DNA of 45,011 nucleotides from Opitutia bacterium (GTDB taxonomy: Bacteria > Verrucomicrobiota > Kiritimatiellia > CAIQIC01 > Lenti-01). The stretch covers positions 1-45,011 of the forward strand of contig SABN01000013.1 in the NCBI GenBank assembly GCA_009928955.1, in the 5' to 3' direction. Numbering within the stretch: the first letter of the stretch is position 1; each line of letters begins with the position of its first letter. The notes below the pieces were generated by a model. It saw only the letters and a program-made list of their open reading frames with translations. It searched no databases and was not told the origin of the DNA. The translations under genes and the position numbers were made by a program. This document shows positions 8,974-17,412 of the stretch, piece by piece.

Positions 8974-10899
8974 TCAGCCCTTCGGCTTGGCGCCGCCGTA
9001 GACGTAGTCGACGTGGGCCTTGTCCATGGGCCGGGTGGCCAGCGCCACGACCACCGCCGTCAGCAGCGACAGCGGCAGGGCGACGACGATCGGGTCCACC
9101 ACGGTCCACGTCAGGCTCCAGTTGGCCAAGGGCAGCCCCTGGGCATCGACGATCAGGTTGTCCGTGCCCAACCAGGCCTTGCACAGTCCGAGGCCCGCCG
9201 CCGTCTTGCCATGCACGAACAGCAGCCAGAACGCGCTGGTCAGGAACCCGACCAGCAGCGACGCCACCGCCGCCGGCTTGGTCATCCGCTTCCAAAACAG
9301 GCCGAAGACGAACAGCGGCAGGAACGACGAGGCGCACAGGCCCATGAAGATCGCCGTGGCCAGCGCGATGATGTTCCCGCGCACGTATTTGCCCAGCACC
9401 AGCGCCACCACGATGCCGACGATGATGGCGACCCGCGTCACGAGAATGGATTTCATGCCGTGCTCGTGGTGCCGATACTGCTCGAACACGTCGCGCCCCA
9501 GCGCGGTGCCCATCGTGTGGAACTGGCTGGACATCGTGCTCATCGCCGCCGACAGCAGCGTCAGCAGGAACAGCACCCCGAACCAGCGCGGCATCGCGCT
9601 GCGCACGTAGCGCGGAATGATGTTGTCCGTGTTGCCCGCCAGCGGCGTGCCGGGACCCACCGAGCGCATCCCCGCGATCAGCTTCGGCTGCAGCACGTCG
9701 GACCGCCCTTCCGCGCCGCGCTCGATTTCCATCTTCTCCGTCCACATCGTGTAGCTCAGCGGCGCGTCGTCGCTTTCGTCCGCCAGCCGGTAGCTCACGA
9801 ACCGCTTGGCCCGGGCCTTGATCTCGTCGGCGGCGTCCGCCGGCACGAGCGTCAGCTTGCCCTTGCCGTCCGCCCCCGGATCCAGCAGCACCGCCTCGTC
9901 CACGATCCGGCATTCGATCTGCTCCTGCTGCGCGAAATACACGTTGGACAGCGCGCCGACCGTGAAGGCCACGCCCGTCATGCACAGGATGAAGATGCCG
10001 CCGGCGGCCGCCGCGCGGTTCAGCGACTGCTTGGACTTGACCGTCATGAAGCGGACCACGAGCTGCGGCTGCGCCAGCACGCCGATGCCCACGCCCAGCA
10101 CGATGGTCGACACGAGCGTCCACCACATATGGTAGGCCACCCCGCCGTCCTTCGGCCCCAGCCCCGCCGCCGCGAAGCCGAAGGTCGGCATCGCCGTCCA
10201 GCCTTGGTGGCCGATCGCCTTCAGGGCCCCCGGCACCTGGTCCTTCATCGCTCCGAGCGCCGCATGCGCTTCCGACACGCCGCCCAGACGCCCGTAGGTC
10301 GCCGCCAGCAGGATCACCATGCCCACCAGCATGATCGCCCCCTGCAGCGCGTCGGTGAGCATCACGCCCTTCAAGCCGCCCGCGATCACGTACGCCGCCA
10401 CGATGATGGCGAAGATGTACAGCGCGGCGTCGTAGGAAATGTGGAAGATCGGCCCGATGAACTCCGCCCCGCCCACCATCACCGCCATCGCGTAGAGCGG
10501 CATGAAGCAGAAGATGATCAGCGCGCACAGCACCTGCAGCAGGCGGCTGTCGTAGCGCTTGGCGATCAGCTCGGGGAACGTGTGCGCATCCAGATGGTGC
10601 CCCATCCGCCGCGTCGGGTTCCCCAGGAACGTGAACGCCACGAAGATGCCCACCGAAATGTTCAGCACGGTCAGCCACAGCACGCCCATCCCGAGGCTCG
10701 CCGCCGCCCCGCCAAAGCCCACGATCGCGGAGGTGCTGATGAACGTGGCGCCGTACGACAGCGCCATGATGATCGGATTCGCGCTGCGGCCGGCCACCAA
10801 GTAGTCCGCCGCCGTCTTCGTCTGCTTGTACCCCAGATACCCCAGATAACCCGTCACCATCAGATAGACGATGACGAGGATGATGCTCAACAAGTCCAT
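8974..10899 (-). CDS. Sodium:solute symporter (SSS family)
   Basis: The 641-residue polytopic membrane protein has family landmarks. AADYLVAGRSAN near residues 31-42 is followed by ATFISTSAIVGFGG, then GGLKGVMLTDALQGAIML, the conserved GG(x)KGVxxTDxxQ signature. SSS proteins couple Na+ entry to uptake of sugars, amino acids or carboxylates; the substrate is unknown. An unusually long hydrophilic stretch (about 318-435, acidic, with one cysteine) interrupts the membrane region. The Shine-Dalgarno GGGAGGAG lies 5-6 nt before the ATG. It is directly downstream of a 59-residue partner gene on the same strand, a pairing known for SSS transporters. The distal end abuts a strong hairpin. Confidence 0.93.
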   Translation of the reverse strand: MDLLSIILVIVYLMVTGYLGYLGYKQTKTAADYLVAGRSANPIIMALSYGATFISTSAIVGFGGAAASLGMGVLWLTVLNISVGIFVAFTFLGNPTRRMGHHLDAHTFPELIAKRYDSRLLQVLCALIIFCFMPLYAMAVMVGGAEFIGPIFHISYDAALYIFAIIVAAYVIAGGLKGVMLTDALQGAIMLVGMVILLAATYGRLGGVSEAHAALGAMKDQVPGALKAIGHQGWTAMPTFGFAAAGLGPKDGGVAYHMWWTLVSTIVLGVGIGVLAQPQLVVRFMTVKSKQSLNRAAAAGGIFILCMTGVAFTVGALSNVYFAQQEQIECRIVDEAVLLDPGADGKGKLTLVPADAADEIKARAKRFVSYRLADESDDAPLSYTMWTEKMEIERGAEGRSDVLQPKLIAGMRSVGPGTPLAGNTDNIIPRYVRSAMPRWFGVLFLLTLLSAAMSTMSSQFHTMGTALGRDVFEQYRHHEHGMKSILVTRVAIIVGIVVALVLGKYVRGNIIALATAIFMGLCASSFLPLFVFGLFWKRMTKPAAVASLLVGFLTSAFWLLFVHGKTAAGLGLCKAWLGTDNLIVDAQGLPLANWSLTWTVVDPIVVALPLSLLTAVVVALATRPMDKAHVDYVYGGAKPKG

Positions 10900-10912
10900 G
10901 TGTTCTCCTCCC

Positions 10913-11092
10913 TTACAGGGCGTCCTCGACTTTGGCCTTCTCTTCCTTGGCCCAATCCACGTCTTCCTTCTTCACGGGCTCTTCGCCCTTGTTCCAGTTG
11001 ACGATCCCGTACCCCACGCACAGTCCCGCCCCCGCGATGCTGAGCAGATACGCCAGCCAGACCCCCGGATCCTCGATACCCAACACTGTCAT
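10913..11092 (-). CDS. Symporter small accessory protein
   Basis: The 59-residue protein begins MTVLGIEDPGVWLAYLLS. It has one membrane segment (about 12-30) followed by VNWNKGEEP and a lysine/glutamate-rich tail. This matches the small accessory proteins I recall encoded just upstream of SSS transporters: a short (L)GxxDPxVWLAYLL start, then NWN and a charged tail. The role is presumed to be assembly or regulation of the symporter. The Shine-Dalgarno AAAGGAGGTCGAG is close to consensus, stronger than that of most genes here. The stop lies 13 nt before the symporter start, so they are almost certainly co-transcribed. Confidence 0.85.
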   Translation of the reverse strand: MTVLGIEDPGVWLAYLLSIAGAGLCVGYGIVNWNKGEEPVKKEDVDWAKEEKAKVEDAL

Positions 11093-11312
11093 CTCGACCT
11101 CCTTTCAACCGGAACGCCCGCGCTTCCCGGGTTCTCCGATCTGAAGGCGCAATCTTCGGCGGGAGCGTTTCTACAAAGCAATACAAAAAAACTCCTGAAT
11201 CGAAATTTATCATCCCGCCCCCCCTGGCCGATTCCGCGCCCCCCCCGCCCTTTCGGCGCCGCCGCAAACCCGCGCTTCCCCCGTGACGCGATCCGGTGTA
11301 GGGTGATCCCGT

Positions 11313-11366
11313 CATGCCTCCCCCTCCCTGCGGGAAACAGAAAGAACCGACGAATGAAATCCCCTA
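11313..11366 (+). other. Candidate 17-codon upstream ORF overlapping the CotH start
   Basis: ATG at 11313 follows a -10-like TAGGGT (11299-11304) by 8 nt and opens a 17-residue frame (MPPPPCGKQK...). Its TAA (11364-11366) lies just inside the CotH gene, which starts at 11354 in another frame. It could be a leaderless leader peptide coupled to CotH translation, or chance. The rest of the 260-bp gap is an AT-rich patch at about 11160-11215 between divergent genes that probably holds promoters, though I cannot assign boxes with confidence. Confidence 0.25.
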
Positions 11367-14300
11367 AGTGCGCGACGGGAATGCGAGCCGCCGGAACCCG
11401 GTTGCGCCGCGCGCTCCTCGTTTGGATCGGCCTGTCGATCCCTCTGGGGCTGGCTCCGGTCCAGGCCCAAGATGCCCGGGGGTACCGGGGACGGTGGAAC
11501 GATTGGGTCTATCAGGAGATGGCGCTGGATCACGACGTGTGGCGCGTCACCGTGGAAGCCGTGGAGAAGACGAACAACAACTTCAAGATTGCCAGCGACG
11601 ATTGGGTAAATCAATGGACCCGCAACGGCAATCTGCCCTTGGCCCAAATGGCCACGGCCTTCACGTCGGGCGAAAACACGGAAATATCGGCTGTCGTGGG
11701 CCGCCACTACACCTTCGCCATGAACAACGCGAACTATGGCGCGCCCGGCCAGATGATCGTGCAGGAAACCGCCAACGAGCCGGTTTCGATTTCGTCGGTC
11801 TCGCAGGTCGTGGACGGGAGCAACGCCACGGTGACGATCGGAACCTCCGCCGAACCCGGCGCGGGCGAAAAAATCCTGGTCCGCTACAGCCTCGACGACT
11901 GGAACTCCTCGGCTTTCGCCGCGGCGACCGGCAGCGGCACGAACTGGACCGCCGCGATCGAACATGCCCCCGGCGAGGTCGGCCTGACCTGCTCCTACTA
12001 CGTGCTGACCACCACGGTGCCCGAGCCCAGCCACGCCCACGCCGACCTCCAGACCATCCGCTGGAACAACAACGGCGAGGCCAACTTTGCCTATGCGGTG
12101 GACGGCCCGGCGCCGGCGGCGCCAACGACGCAGGCCTTCGACTTGCAGTTCGCCGACCTGACCCACGACGGCGCAACCGTGTCCTGGACCCGCGGCAACG
12201 GGGTTGGATGCATCGTGCTGGCGCGCGCCGGAGCCCCCGTCGATGCCGATCCGCAGGATGGCATGTCCTATTCCGCCAACGCCGCGTTCGGCGACGGCGC
12301 GGAACTCGGCTCCGGCAATTTCGTCGTCTACTCCGGTCCGGATTCCTCGGCCGCCGTGGCGAAGCTTCCGCCCGCGACCCCCTGCCACTTCCGCGCGTAC
12401 GAGTTCAATGGCGGCGGAACCTCCATCGTTTACAACGTCGCGACGGCCGCAGGCAATCCCGCCAGCGTCGCCACGCCGGAAGCGCCGCCTTACCCGCTCT
12501 ACCTCAACGAAGTCCTCTCCTCCAAGGACTCCAGCGAACAGGACGAGGATGGCGACTATTCGGACTGGATCGAACTCTGGAACGCCGGAACCCAGCCCGT
12601 CCCCCTCGCCGGCTGGGGACTGTCCGACAACGATGCCAGCCCGTTCAAATGGACCTTCGGCGACGTGACGATCCAGCCCGGCGAGTTCCTCGTGGTCTGG
12701 GCGTCGAGCAAGAACCGCCCCGCCGTCACCAACGGGAACCAACTGCACACCAGCTTCGCCATCAGCGCCGGCGGCGAAGAACTCCTCCTGACCCATCCCG
12801 ACGGCACCCGCATCGATGAGTTCGCGCCCATCGCCATCCCCACCGACTATTCCCTCGGCCGGCAGCCCGACGGCACCGGGCCGTGGAAGTACTTCCCGGT
12901 CCACACGCCCGGCGCCGCCAACGCGACCGCAGGCTACGACGCCATCCTCGCCGCGCCCGCGTTCTCCGTCCCGGGCGGCATCTACGCGACCAACGTCGCG
13001 GTCGAACTCGCCACCGTCGAAACCGGCGCCGTGATCCGCTATACCCTCGACGGGTCCGAGCCCACCGCCGGTTCGCCCCTCTTCACCAATGCCCTCGCCC
13101 TGGGCAGCAAGGCCGGCACGTCCAACGCCCTGTCGGCAATCCCGACCAATTTCGACCCCAATCCCGGCCCGCCCTACTACGAAGGCTGGCAGCCGCCCGC
13201 CGGCGAGGTCTTCAAGTTCCACGTCGTCCGCGCGCGGGTCTTCCGCGACGGCGCCATGGCCAGCCCCGCCGTCACCCAATCCTATCTCGTCGATGCCGCC
13301 GGCACCAACCGCTTCACCCTGCCCGTCGTTTCGATCGCGACCGACGCGGACAACCTGTTCGCCGACGATATCGGCATCTACACGCCCGTGAACGGCAACA
13401 TGTGGCAATCCGGCAGCGCCTGGGAACGACCCGGCACCCTCGAATTCTTCGAACCCGGCGGCGCGCTGGCCTTCCGCGGCAATATCGGCGTTCGCCTGCA
13501 CGGCAACACGACCCGCAGCCGCCCCCGCAAGGCCCTGCGCATCTATGCCCGCGGCGCCGGCCCCTTCGAATACCCGATCTTCCCCGACAAGGCCGTGGAC
13601 GAGTTCGACACCTTCATCCTCCGCAACGGCGGCAACGACTGGGGCAACGGCGTCATCCGCGACCTCTTCCTGCAGTCGCTGGCGGAAAACACCGGCCTCG
13701 ACCGCCAGTTCGGCCGGCCCGCGCTCGTCTTCCTCAACGGCGAATACTGGGGCCTCCACGACCTGCGCGAGCGCTTCGACGACGGCTACGCCGAACACAA
13801 CTACGGCCTCGACGAACTCGAATACGTCCAGGTCGAAATCGACAACGCCTCCGCGTCGCCCCACGTCCCCATCTACGACAGCGGCAATCCCGATCTCGGC
13901 GGCGACTTTTCCAACCTGTGGAACTACGTGCGCACCCACGACCTGGCGGATCCCGCCCACTACGCCGCCGTCCAGGACCGCCTCGCCGTCGACAGCTTCA
14001 TCGACTTCTACCAGGCCAACATTTTCTTCGCCAACACCGACTGGCCCGGCAACAACGTCCGCGCCTGGCGCTCCGTCGCCACCAACCGCGTCGAAGGCGC
14101 CCCCGCCCGCCACGACGCCCGCTGGCGCTTCATGCTCTACGACGCCGATTTCGGCTTCGGCGCGGATTTCATCTACGTGCCCGGCAGCTCGAACTACGTC
14201 TTCCAACCCGGCGAACGCGATTTCGGCTATTTCGCCCAGCACGACACCTTGGCCTTCGCCGCCAACGCGAACGCCGATGAAGATTACTGGTCCAACCATC

Positions 14301-16171
14301 CCGATGCCACGCTGATGTTCCGGCAGTTCCTGAGCAACGAAACCTTCCGGCAGGCCTTCGTCGTCCGCTTCTGCGACCAGCTCAATACCGCCTACTCCTG
14401 CGCGCACGTCACCAACCGCTGGGCGCAGTGGGTCGCCGCCGTCGCCCCCGAAATGGACGAACACGCCGCGCGCTGGCGCCAGCCGACCGACTGGGCCTCC
14501 GAATGCGACCGCATCCGCGCCTACGGCGAACAGCGCACCGACGCCGTCCGGGGCCATGTCCAAAACTTCTTCGGCCTGGCCGCGCCAGTAAACCTGACGC
14601 TCGCCGTGACCAACGCGGCCGCCGGATTCGTGCGCCTCAACGCCCTCGATATCGACGTCGGCACCGCCGGCTTCGCCGGCTATCCCTGGACCGGCGCCTA
14701 CTTCACCAACTACCCCGTCGCGCTGGCGGCGCAGGCCCGCCCCGGATTCCAGTTCGTCGAGTGGCGCAAGGACGGCGCCGCCTACGACACCAACGCCGCC
14801 ATCGCAGTGGCCCTGGCCGCCGCCGTCCGGTACGAAGCCGTCTTCAAGGCCGATCCGCCGCCCGCGGTCGTCGCCCCCATCGCCTTCCAGCAGCTCGTCG
14901 AAGGCGCCGCGCCCGCCGGCTTCGATCTGGACGCCGTCTTCGCCGATCCCGAAGGCCAGCCGCTCGAATTCGCCGCGACGTCCGCCGACACCAACGTCCT
15001 GGACGTCGCCCTCGCCGGTTCCGCGCTGTCCGCCACGCCCCGGCGGCGTGGCGAAACCGCCGTGACCGTCACGGCCTCCGACGGATTCTCCACCGCCACC
15101 AACGCGTTCCGCGCGCTGGTATATCCGGCCGCGCACGATCTGGCCGCGGGCGCCTTCACCTTCGGCGAGTGGGATGCCGCCCAGCCCGCCGGCGCCTATC
15201 CCGATCACATGATCTTCCTGCAATGCGTCCAGAAGGACCCTCTCGTCGATACGCCCCTCGAGTATGCCTATAACATCCCCCTCGCCGACGCCTCCGCACC
15301 GGCCGACGCGGACTTCCCCTACGCCGCGTCTTCCCGCACGCGCATCAACGGACTCGGCACCAACGGACTCGCTTTCATCAACACCGGACGCGACCGCGAC
15401 CTCGGCGGCGCCCTGCTCGCGCTCGACACCCGCAGCGTCTCCAACGCCCCCGTGTCGTGGGTCGGCGGCACCGTCCTGACCAACGTGCGCATCTACGCCA
15501 TCCGCCTCCAGTACCGCGTGGGCGCCACCAACGCCTTCACCGACGTGCTCGACGCCGAAGGCCAGCCCGTCGAATACCTGCGCAACGCAGCCAACGGGCA
15601 CGCCCAGACGATGGACCCCGTCCAGCTGCCCGCCGACGCCCTCGGCCAAGAGTACGTTCAACTGCTCTGGCGCTACTATCTCGTCTCCGGAACCGAAAAA
15701 GCCAGGGCCCAACTCCGACTCGACAATCTTCAAGTCGCCAACCGCCTCGCCGGTTTCTCCGCCTGGCAGCAAGGCGCTTTCACCCCCGCGGAATTGGCCG
15801 ACCCCGCTATCAGCGGCCCCCTCGCCGATCCCGGCCAAACCGGCGCCCCCAATCTCCTGCGCTACGCGCTCGGCATCGGCCGGCACGACGACTGCCAGGC
15901 CGCCCTCCCGGCGGGGGACGTGGCGGAGGCTTCCCGCATCTACCGCCACCGCCGCCTGCTCGCCGCCGACCGCGGCGTCTCCTACGAAATCGCCACCACC
16001 GACGATCTGGCCGGCGGCAGCTGGATTCCCGCCGACATCGGCATGGATCTGCTGGATCTCGGCGCCGCGCCCACGGGCGACGGCTTGACCGAAACCATCG
16101 CGTATCAGGTTTCCGAGGAACGCCTCCCCAGCCCGCGCCACCTCCGGCTGAAGGTCACCGCGGACGAATAG
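11354..16171 (+). CDS. Giant secreted CotH kinase-family protein with LTD and chitobiase-like domains
   Basis: The protein has 1605 residues. The signal peptide spans about 1-38 (VQA-QD). The N-terminal half has two beta-rich carbohydrate-binding-like stretches and an FN3-like segment (about 225-320). A lamin-tail domain (about 380-525, SDWIELWNAG, PGEFLVVWAS) follows, then a chitobiase C-terminal-like domain (about 534-592, IRYTLDGSEPT). The CotH kinase-like domain is at about 656-1000, with GVRLHGNTTRSRPRKALRIY, FLNGEYWGLHDLRERFD and WRFMLYDADFGFG. After it come an InlB-B-like repeat (about 1079-1165), an Ig/cadherin-like domain (about 1172-1258) and an unassigned tail. CotH proteins are atypical extracellular protein kinases. 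ATG 11354 is chosen because it places the signal peptide at the N-terminus. I infer a surface or secreted role. Confidence 0.9.
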   Translation: MKSPKCATGMRAAGTRLRRALLVWIGLSIPLGLAPVQAQDARGYRGRWNDWVYQEMALDHDVWRVTVEAVEKTNNNFKIASDDWVNQWTRNGNLPLAQMATAFTSGENTEISAVVGRHYTFAMNNANYGAPGQMIVQETANEPVSISSVSQVVDGSNATVTIGTSAEPGAGEKILVRYSLDDWNSSAFAAATGSGTNWTAAIEHAPGEVGLTCSYYVLTTTVPEPSHAHADLQTIRWNNNGEANFAYAVDGPAPAAPTTQAFDLQFADLTHDGATVSWTRGNGVGCIVLARAGAPVDADPQDGMSYSANAAFGDGAELGSGNFVVYSGPDSSAAVAKLPPATPCHFRAYEFNGGGTSIVYNVATAAGNPASVATPEAPPYPLYLNEVLSSKDSSEQDEDGDYSDWIELWNAGTQPVPLAGWGLSDNDASPFKWTFGDVTIQPGEFLVVWASSKNRPAVTNGNQLHTSFAISAGGEELLLTHPDGTRIDEFAPIAIPTDYSLGRQPDGTGPWKYFPVHTPGAANATAGYDAILAAPAFSVPGGIYATNVAVELATVETGAVIRYTLDGSEPTAGSPLFTNALALGSKAGTSNALSAIPTNFDPNPGPPYYEGWQPPAGEVFKFHVVRARVFRDGAMASPAVTQSYLVDAAGTNRFTLPVVSIATDADNLFADDIGIYTPVNGNMWQSGSAWERPGTLEFFEPGGALAFRGNIGVRLHGNTTRSRPRKALRIYARGAGPFEYPIFPDKAVDEFDTFILRNGGNDWGNGVIRDLFLQSLAENTGLDRQFGRPALVFLNGEYWGLHDLRERFDDGYAEHNYGLDELEYVQVEIDNASASPHVPIYDSGNPDLGGDFSNLWNYVRTHDLADPAHYAAVQDRLAVDSFIDFYQANIFFANTDWPGNNVRAWRSVATNRVEGAPARHDARWRFMLYDADFGFGADFIYVPGSSNYVFQPGERDFGYFAQHDTLAFAANANADEDYWSNHPDATLMFRQFLSNETFRQAFVVRFCDQLNTAYSCAHVTNRWAQWVAAVAPEMDEHAARWRQPTDWASECDRIRAYGEQRTDAVRGHVQNFFGLAAPVNLTLAVTNAAAGFVRLNALDIDVGTAGFAGYPWTGAYFTNYPVALAAQARPGFQFVEWRKDGAAYDTNAAIAVALAAAVRYEAVFKADPPPAVVAPIAFQQLVEGAAPAGFDLDAVFADPEGQPLEFAATSADTNVLDVALAGSALSATPRRRGETAVTVTASDGFSTATNAFRALVYPAAHDLAAGAFTFGEWDAAQPAGAYPDHMIFLQCVQKDPLVDTPLEYAYNIPLADASAPADADFPYAASSRTRINGLGTNGLAFINTGRDRDLGGALLALDTRSVSNAPVSWVGGTVLTNVRIYAIRLQYRVGATNAFTDVLDAEGQPVEYLRNAANGHAQTMDPVQLPADALGQEYVQLLWRYYLVSGTEKARAQLRLDNLQVANRLAGFSAWQQGAFTPAELADPAISGPLADPGQTGAPNLLRYALGIGRHDDCQAALPAGDVAEASRIYRHRRLLAADRGVSYEIATTDDLAGGSWIPADIGMDLLDLGAAPTGDGLTETIAYQVSEERLPSPRHLRLKVTADE

Positions 16172-16219
16172 CTCTCGCCCCGCCCGCCCGCCCCGCGCGG
16201 CCGGATAAACCGATAACGC

Positions 16220-16630
16220 CTAGTGGTCGCGCCCCGCGTAGATCCACATCGGCTCCGTCTTCCCCGCGCGCTCGAAGCCCATCTTCCGGTAGAACCCGAT
16301 CGCCTGCCCGTCGGCCGTCAGCATCTGCTGGTGGAAGCCCCGGTACTTCTCCTGCAGCGCCGCCATCAGCTTCTTCCCGATGCCCCGCCCTTGGCATTCC
16401 GGATGCACCAGCAGATGCGGATAATACACCACCAAATGCCCGTCCGAGATCGCGTTGCCCAGCCCGACCAGCCGGCCCCCGATCCGCGCCGTCGCCAGGC
16501 TGTGCGAGTCGCGCAGCGCCGCCAGCAACTCCGCCGGCTTCTCCGCCGCCGACCATCCGTTCGCGCCGTACAACTCGATCACTTCTTCGGTTTCGAGGCG
16601 GTCCTCCAATGAAATCACCGCTTCACACAT
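16220..16630 (-). CDS. GNAT family N-acetyltransferase
   Basis: The 136-residue protein has the acetyl-CoA loop LLVHPECQGRGIGKKL (about 74-89, the R/Q-x-x-G-x-G/A motif) and the C-terminal AIGFYRKMGFE typical of GNAT. Length is normal for a one-domain acetyltransferase. The acceptor substrate is unknown. It is the last gene of a minus-strand operon. Its ATG lies inside the end of phzF (8-nt overlap), and GGAGGGG within that gene serves as its Shine-Dalgarno. It converges on the CotH gene with a 48-nt gap. Confidence 0.92.
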   Translation of the reverse strand: MCEAVISLEDRLETEEVIELYGANGWSAAEKPAELLAALRDSHSLATARIGGRLVGLGNAISDGHLVVYYPHLLVHPECQGRGIGKKLMAALQEKYRGFHQQMLTADGQAIGFYRKMGFERAGKTEPMWIYAGRDH

Positions 16631-17408
16631 GGATCGTCCCCTCCAGATACACCGCCGCCTGCCCCGCCAGCTTCACGCGGTCGCCCGCGTTCCGGCAATA
16701 CAGCTCCCCGCCCCGCGCCGACACCTGGAACGCATGCAGCTCGTCCTTCCCCAGCACCCCCGCCCAATAGGGCGCCAGCACGCAATGCGCCGACCCCGTC
16801 ACCGGGTCCTCCGGAATCCCCAGCCGCGGCGCGAACGCCCGCGACACGAAATCCCCCCGCCCCCCCCGCGCCGTCGGCACGAGACACCGGCACCCGAACT
16901 TCTCCAGCGCCGCGAATTCCGGCTGCAATCCCCGCACCGCCGCCTCGTCGTCCATCACCGCCAGCCAATCCTCCGCCGATTCCAGCACCTGCCGCGGCTC
17001 CGCGCCCAGGGCTTCGCCCAGCCCCGCCGGCGTCGCCACCGGCCGCGCCGGCAACGCCGGAAAATCCATCTCCAGCAACTCGCCCCGCTTCGCCACCGTC
17101 AATACCCCGCGCTGCCGCGTCTGGAACCGGATTTCCGGTTCCCGCCACCCCCGCCGATCCAACAGCACCTTGGCCGCCGCCAGCGTGCCATGCCCGCACA
17201 GCGCCACTTCCGTCGCCGGCGTGAACCACCGCAGATCGAACCCCGCCCCGCGGCGCACCAGAAACGAAGTCTCCGACAGATTGTTCTCCGCCGCGATCGC
17301 CTGCAGCACGCCGTCCTCCAACCACGACGCCAGCACGCATACCGCCGCCGGATTCCCCGCGAACACCGCCGACGCGAACGCATCCACCTGGTAGATCGGA
17401 ATCTTCAT
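16623..17408 (-). CDS. PhzF family isomerase/epimerase-like protein
   Basis: The 261-residue protein has the normal PhzF length and landmarks. The N-terminus reads YQVDAFASAVFAGNPAAVC, followed by NNLSETSFLV with the predicted catalytic glutamate (E46). EVALCGHGTLAAAKVL and the C-terminal DPVTGSAHC also fit. PhzF enzymes have a diaminopimelate-epimerase fold and isomerise diverse substrates; outside phenazine clusters the substrate is generally unknown, and no phenazine genes are present here. GGAG precedes the ATG by about 8 nt, and the upstream gene ends 4 nt earlier (TGA AGCT ATG). It is therefore the middle gene of a three-gene operon. Confidence 0.93.
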   Translation of the reverse strand: MKIPIYQVDAFASAVFAGNPAAVCVLASWLEDGVLQAIAAENNLSETSFLVRRGAGFDLRWFTPATEVALCGHGTLAAAKVLLDRRGWREPEIRFQTRQRGVLTVAKRGELLEMDFPALPARPVATPAGLGEALGAEPRQVLESAEDWLAVMDDEAAVRGLQPEFAALEKFGCRCLVPTARGGRGDFVSRAFAPRLGIPEDPVTGSAHCVLAPYWAGVLGKDELHAFQVSARGGELYCRNAGDRVKLAGQAAVYLEGTIHV

Positions 17409-17412
17409 AGCT

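Noticed and set aside
11312-16141. 1609-codon open frame on the minus strand opposite CotH
   Set aside because: Compositionally biased antisense of a GC-rich gene; the plus strand has signal peptide, LTD, chitobiase-like and CotH motifs in order.
16623-17408. PhzF as part of a phenazine biosynthesis cluster
   Set aside because: No phzA/B/C/D/E/G genes are nearby; the operon partners are an unknown membrane-anchored protein and a GNAT.
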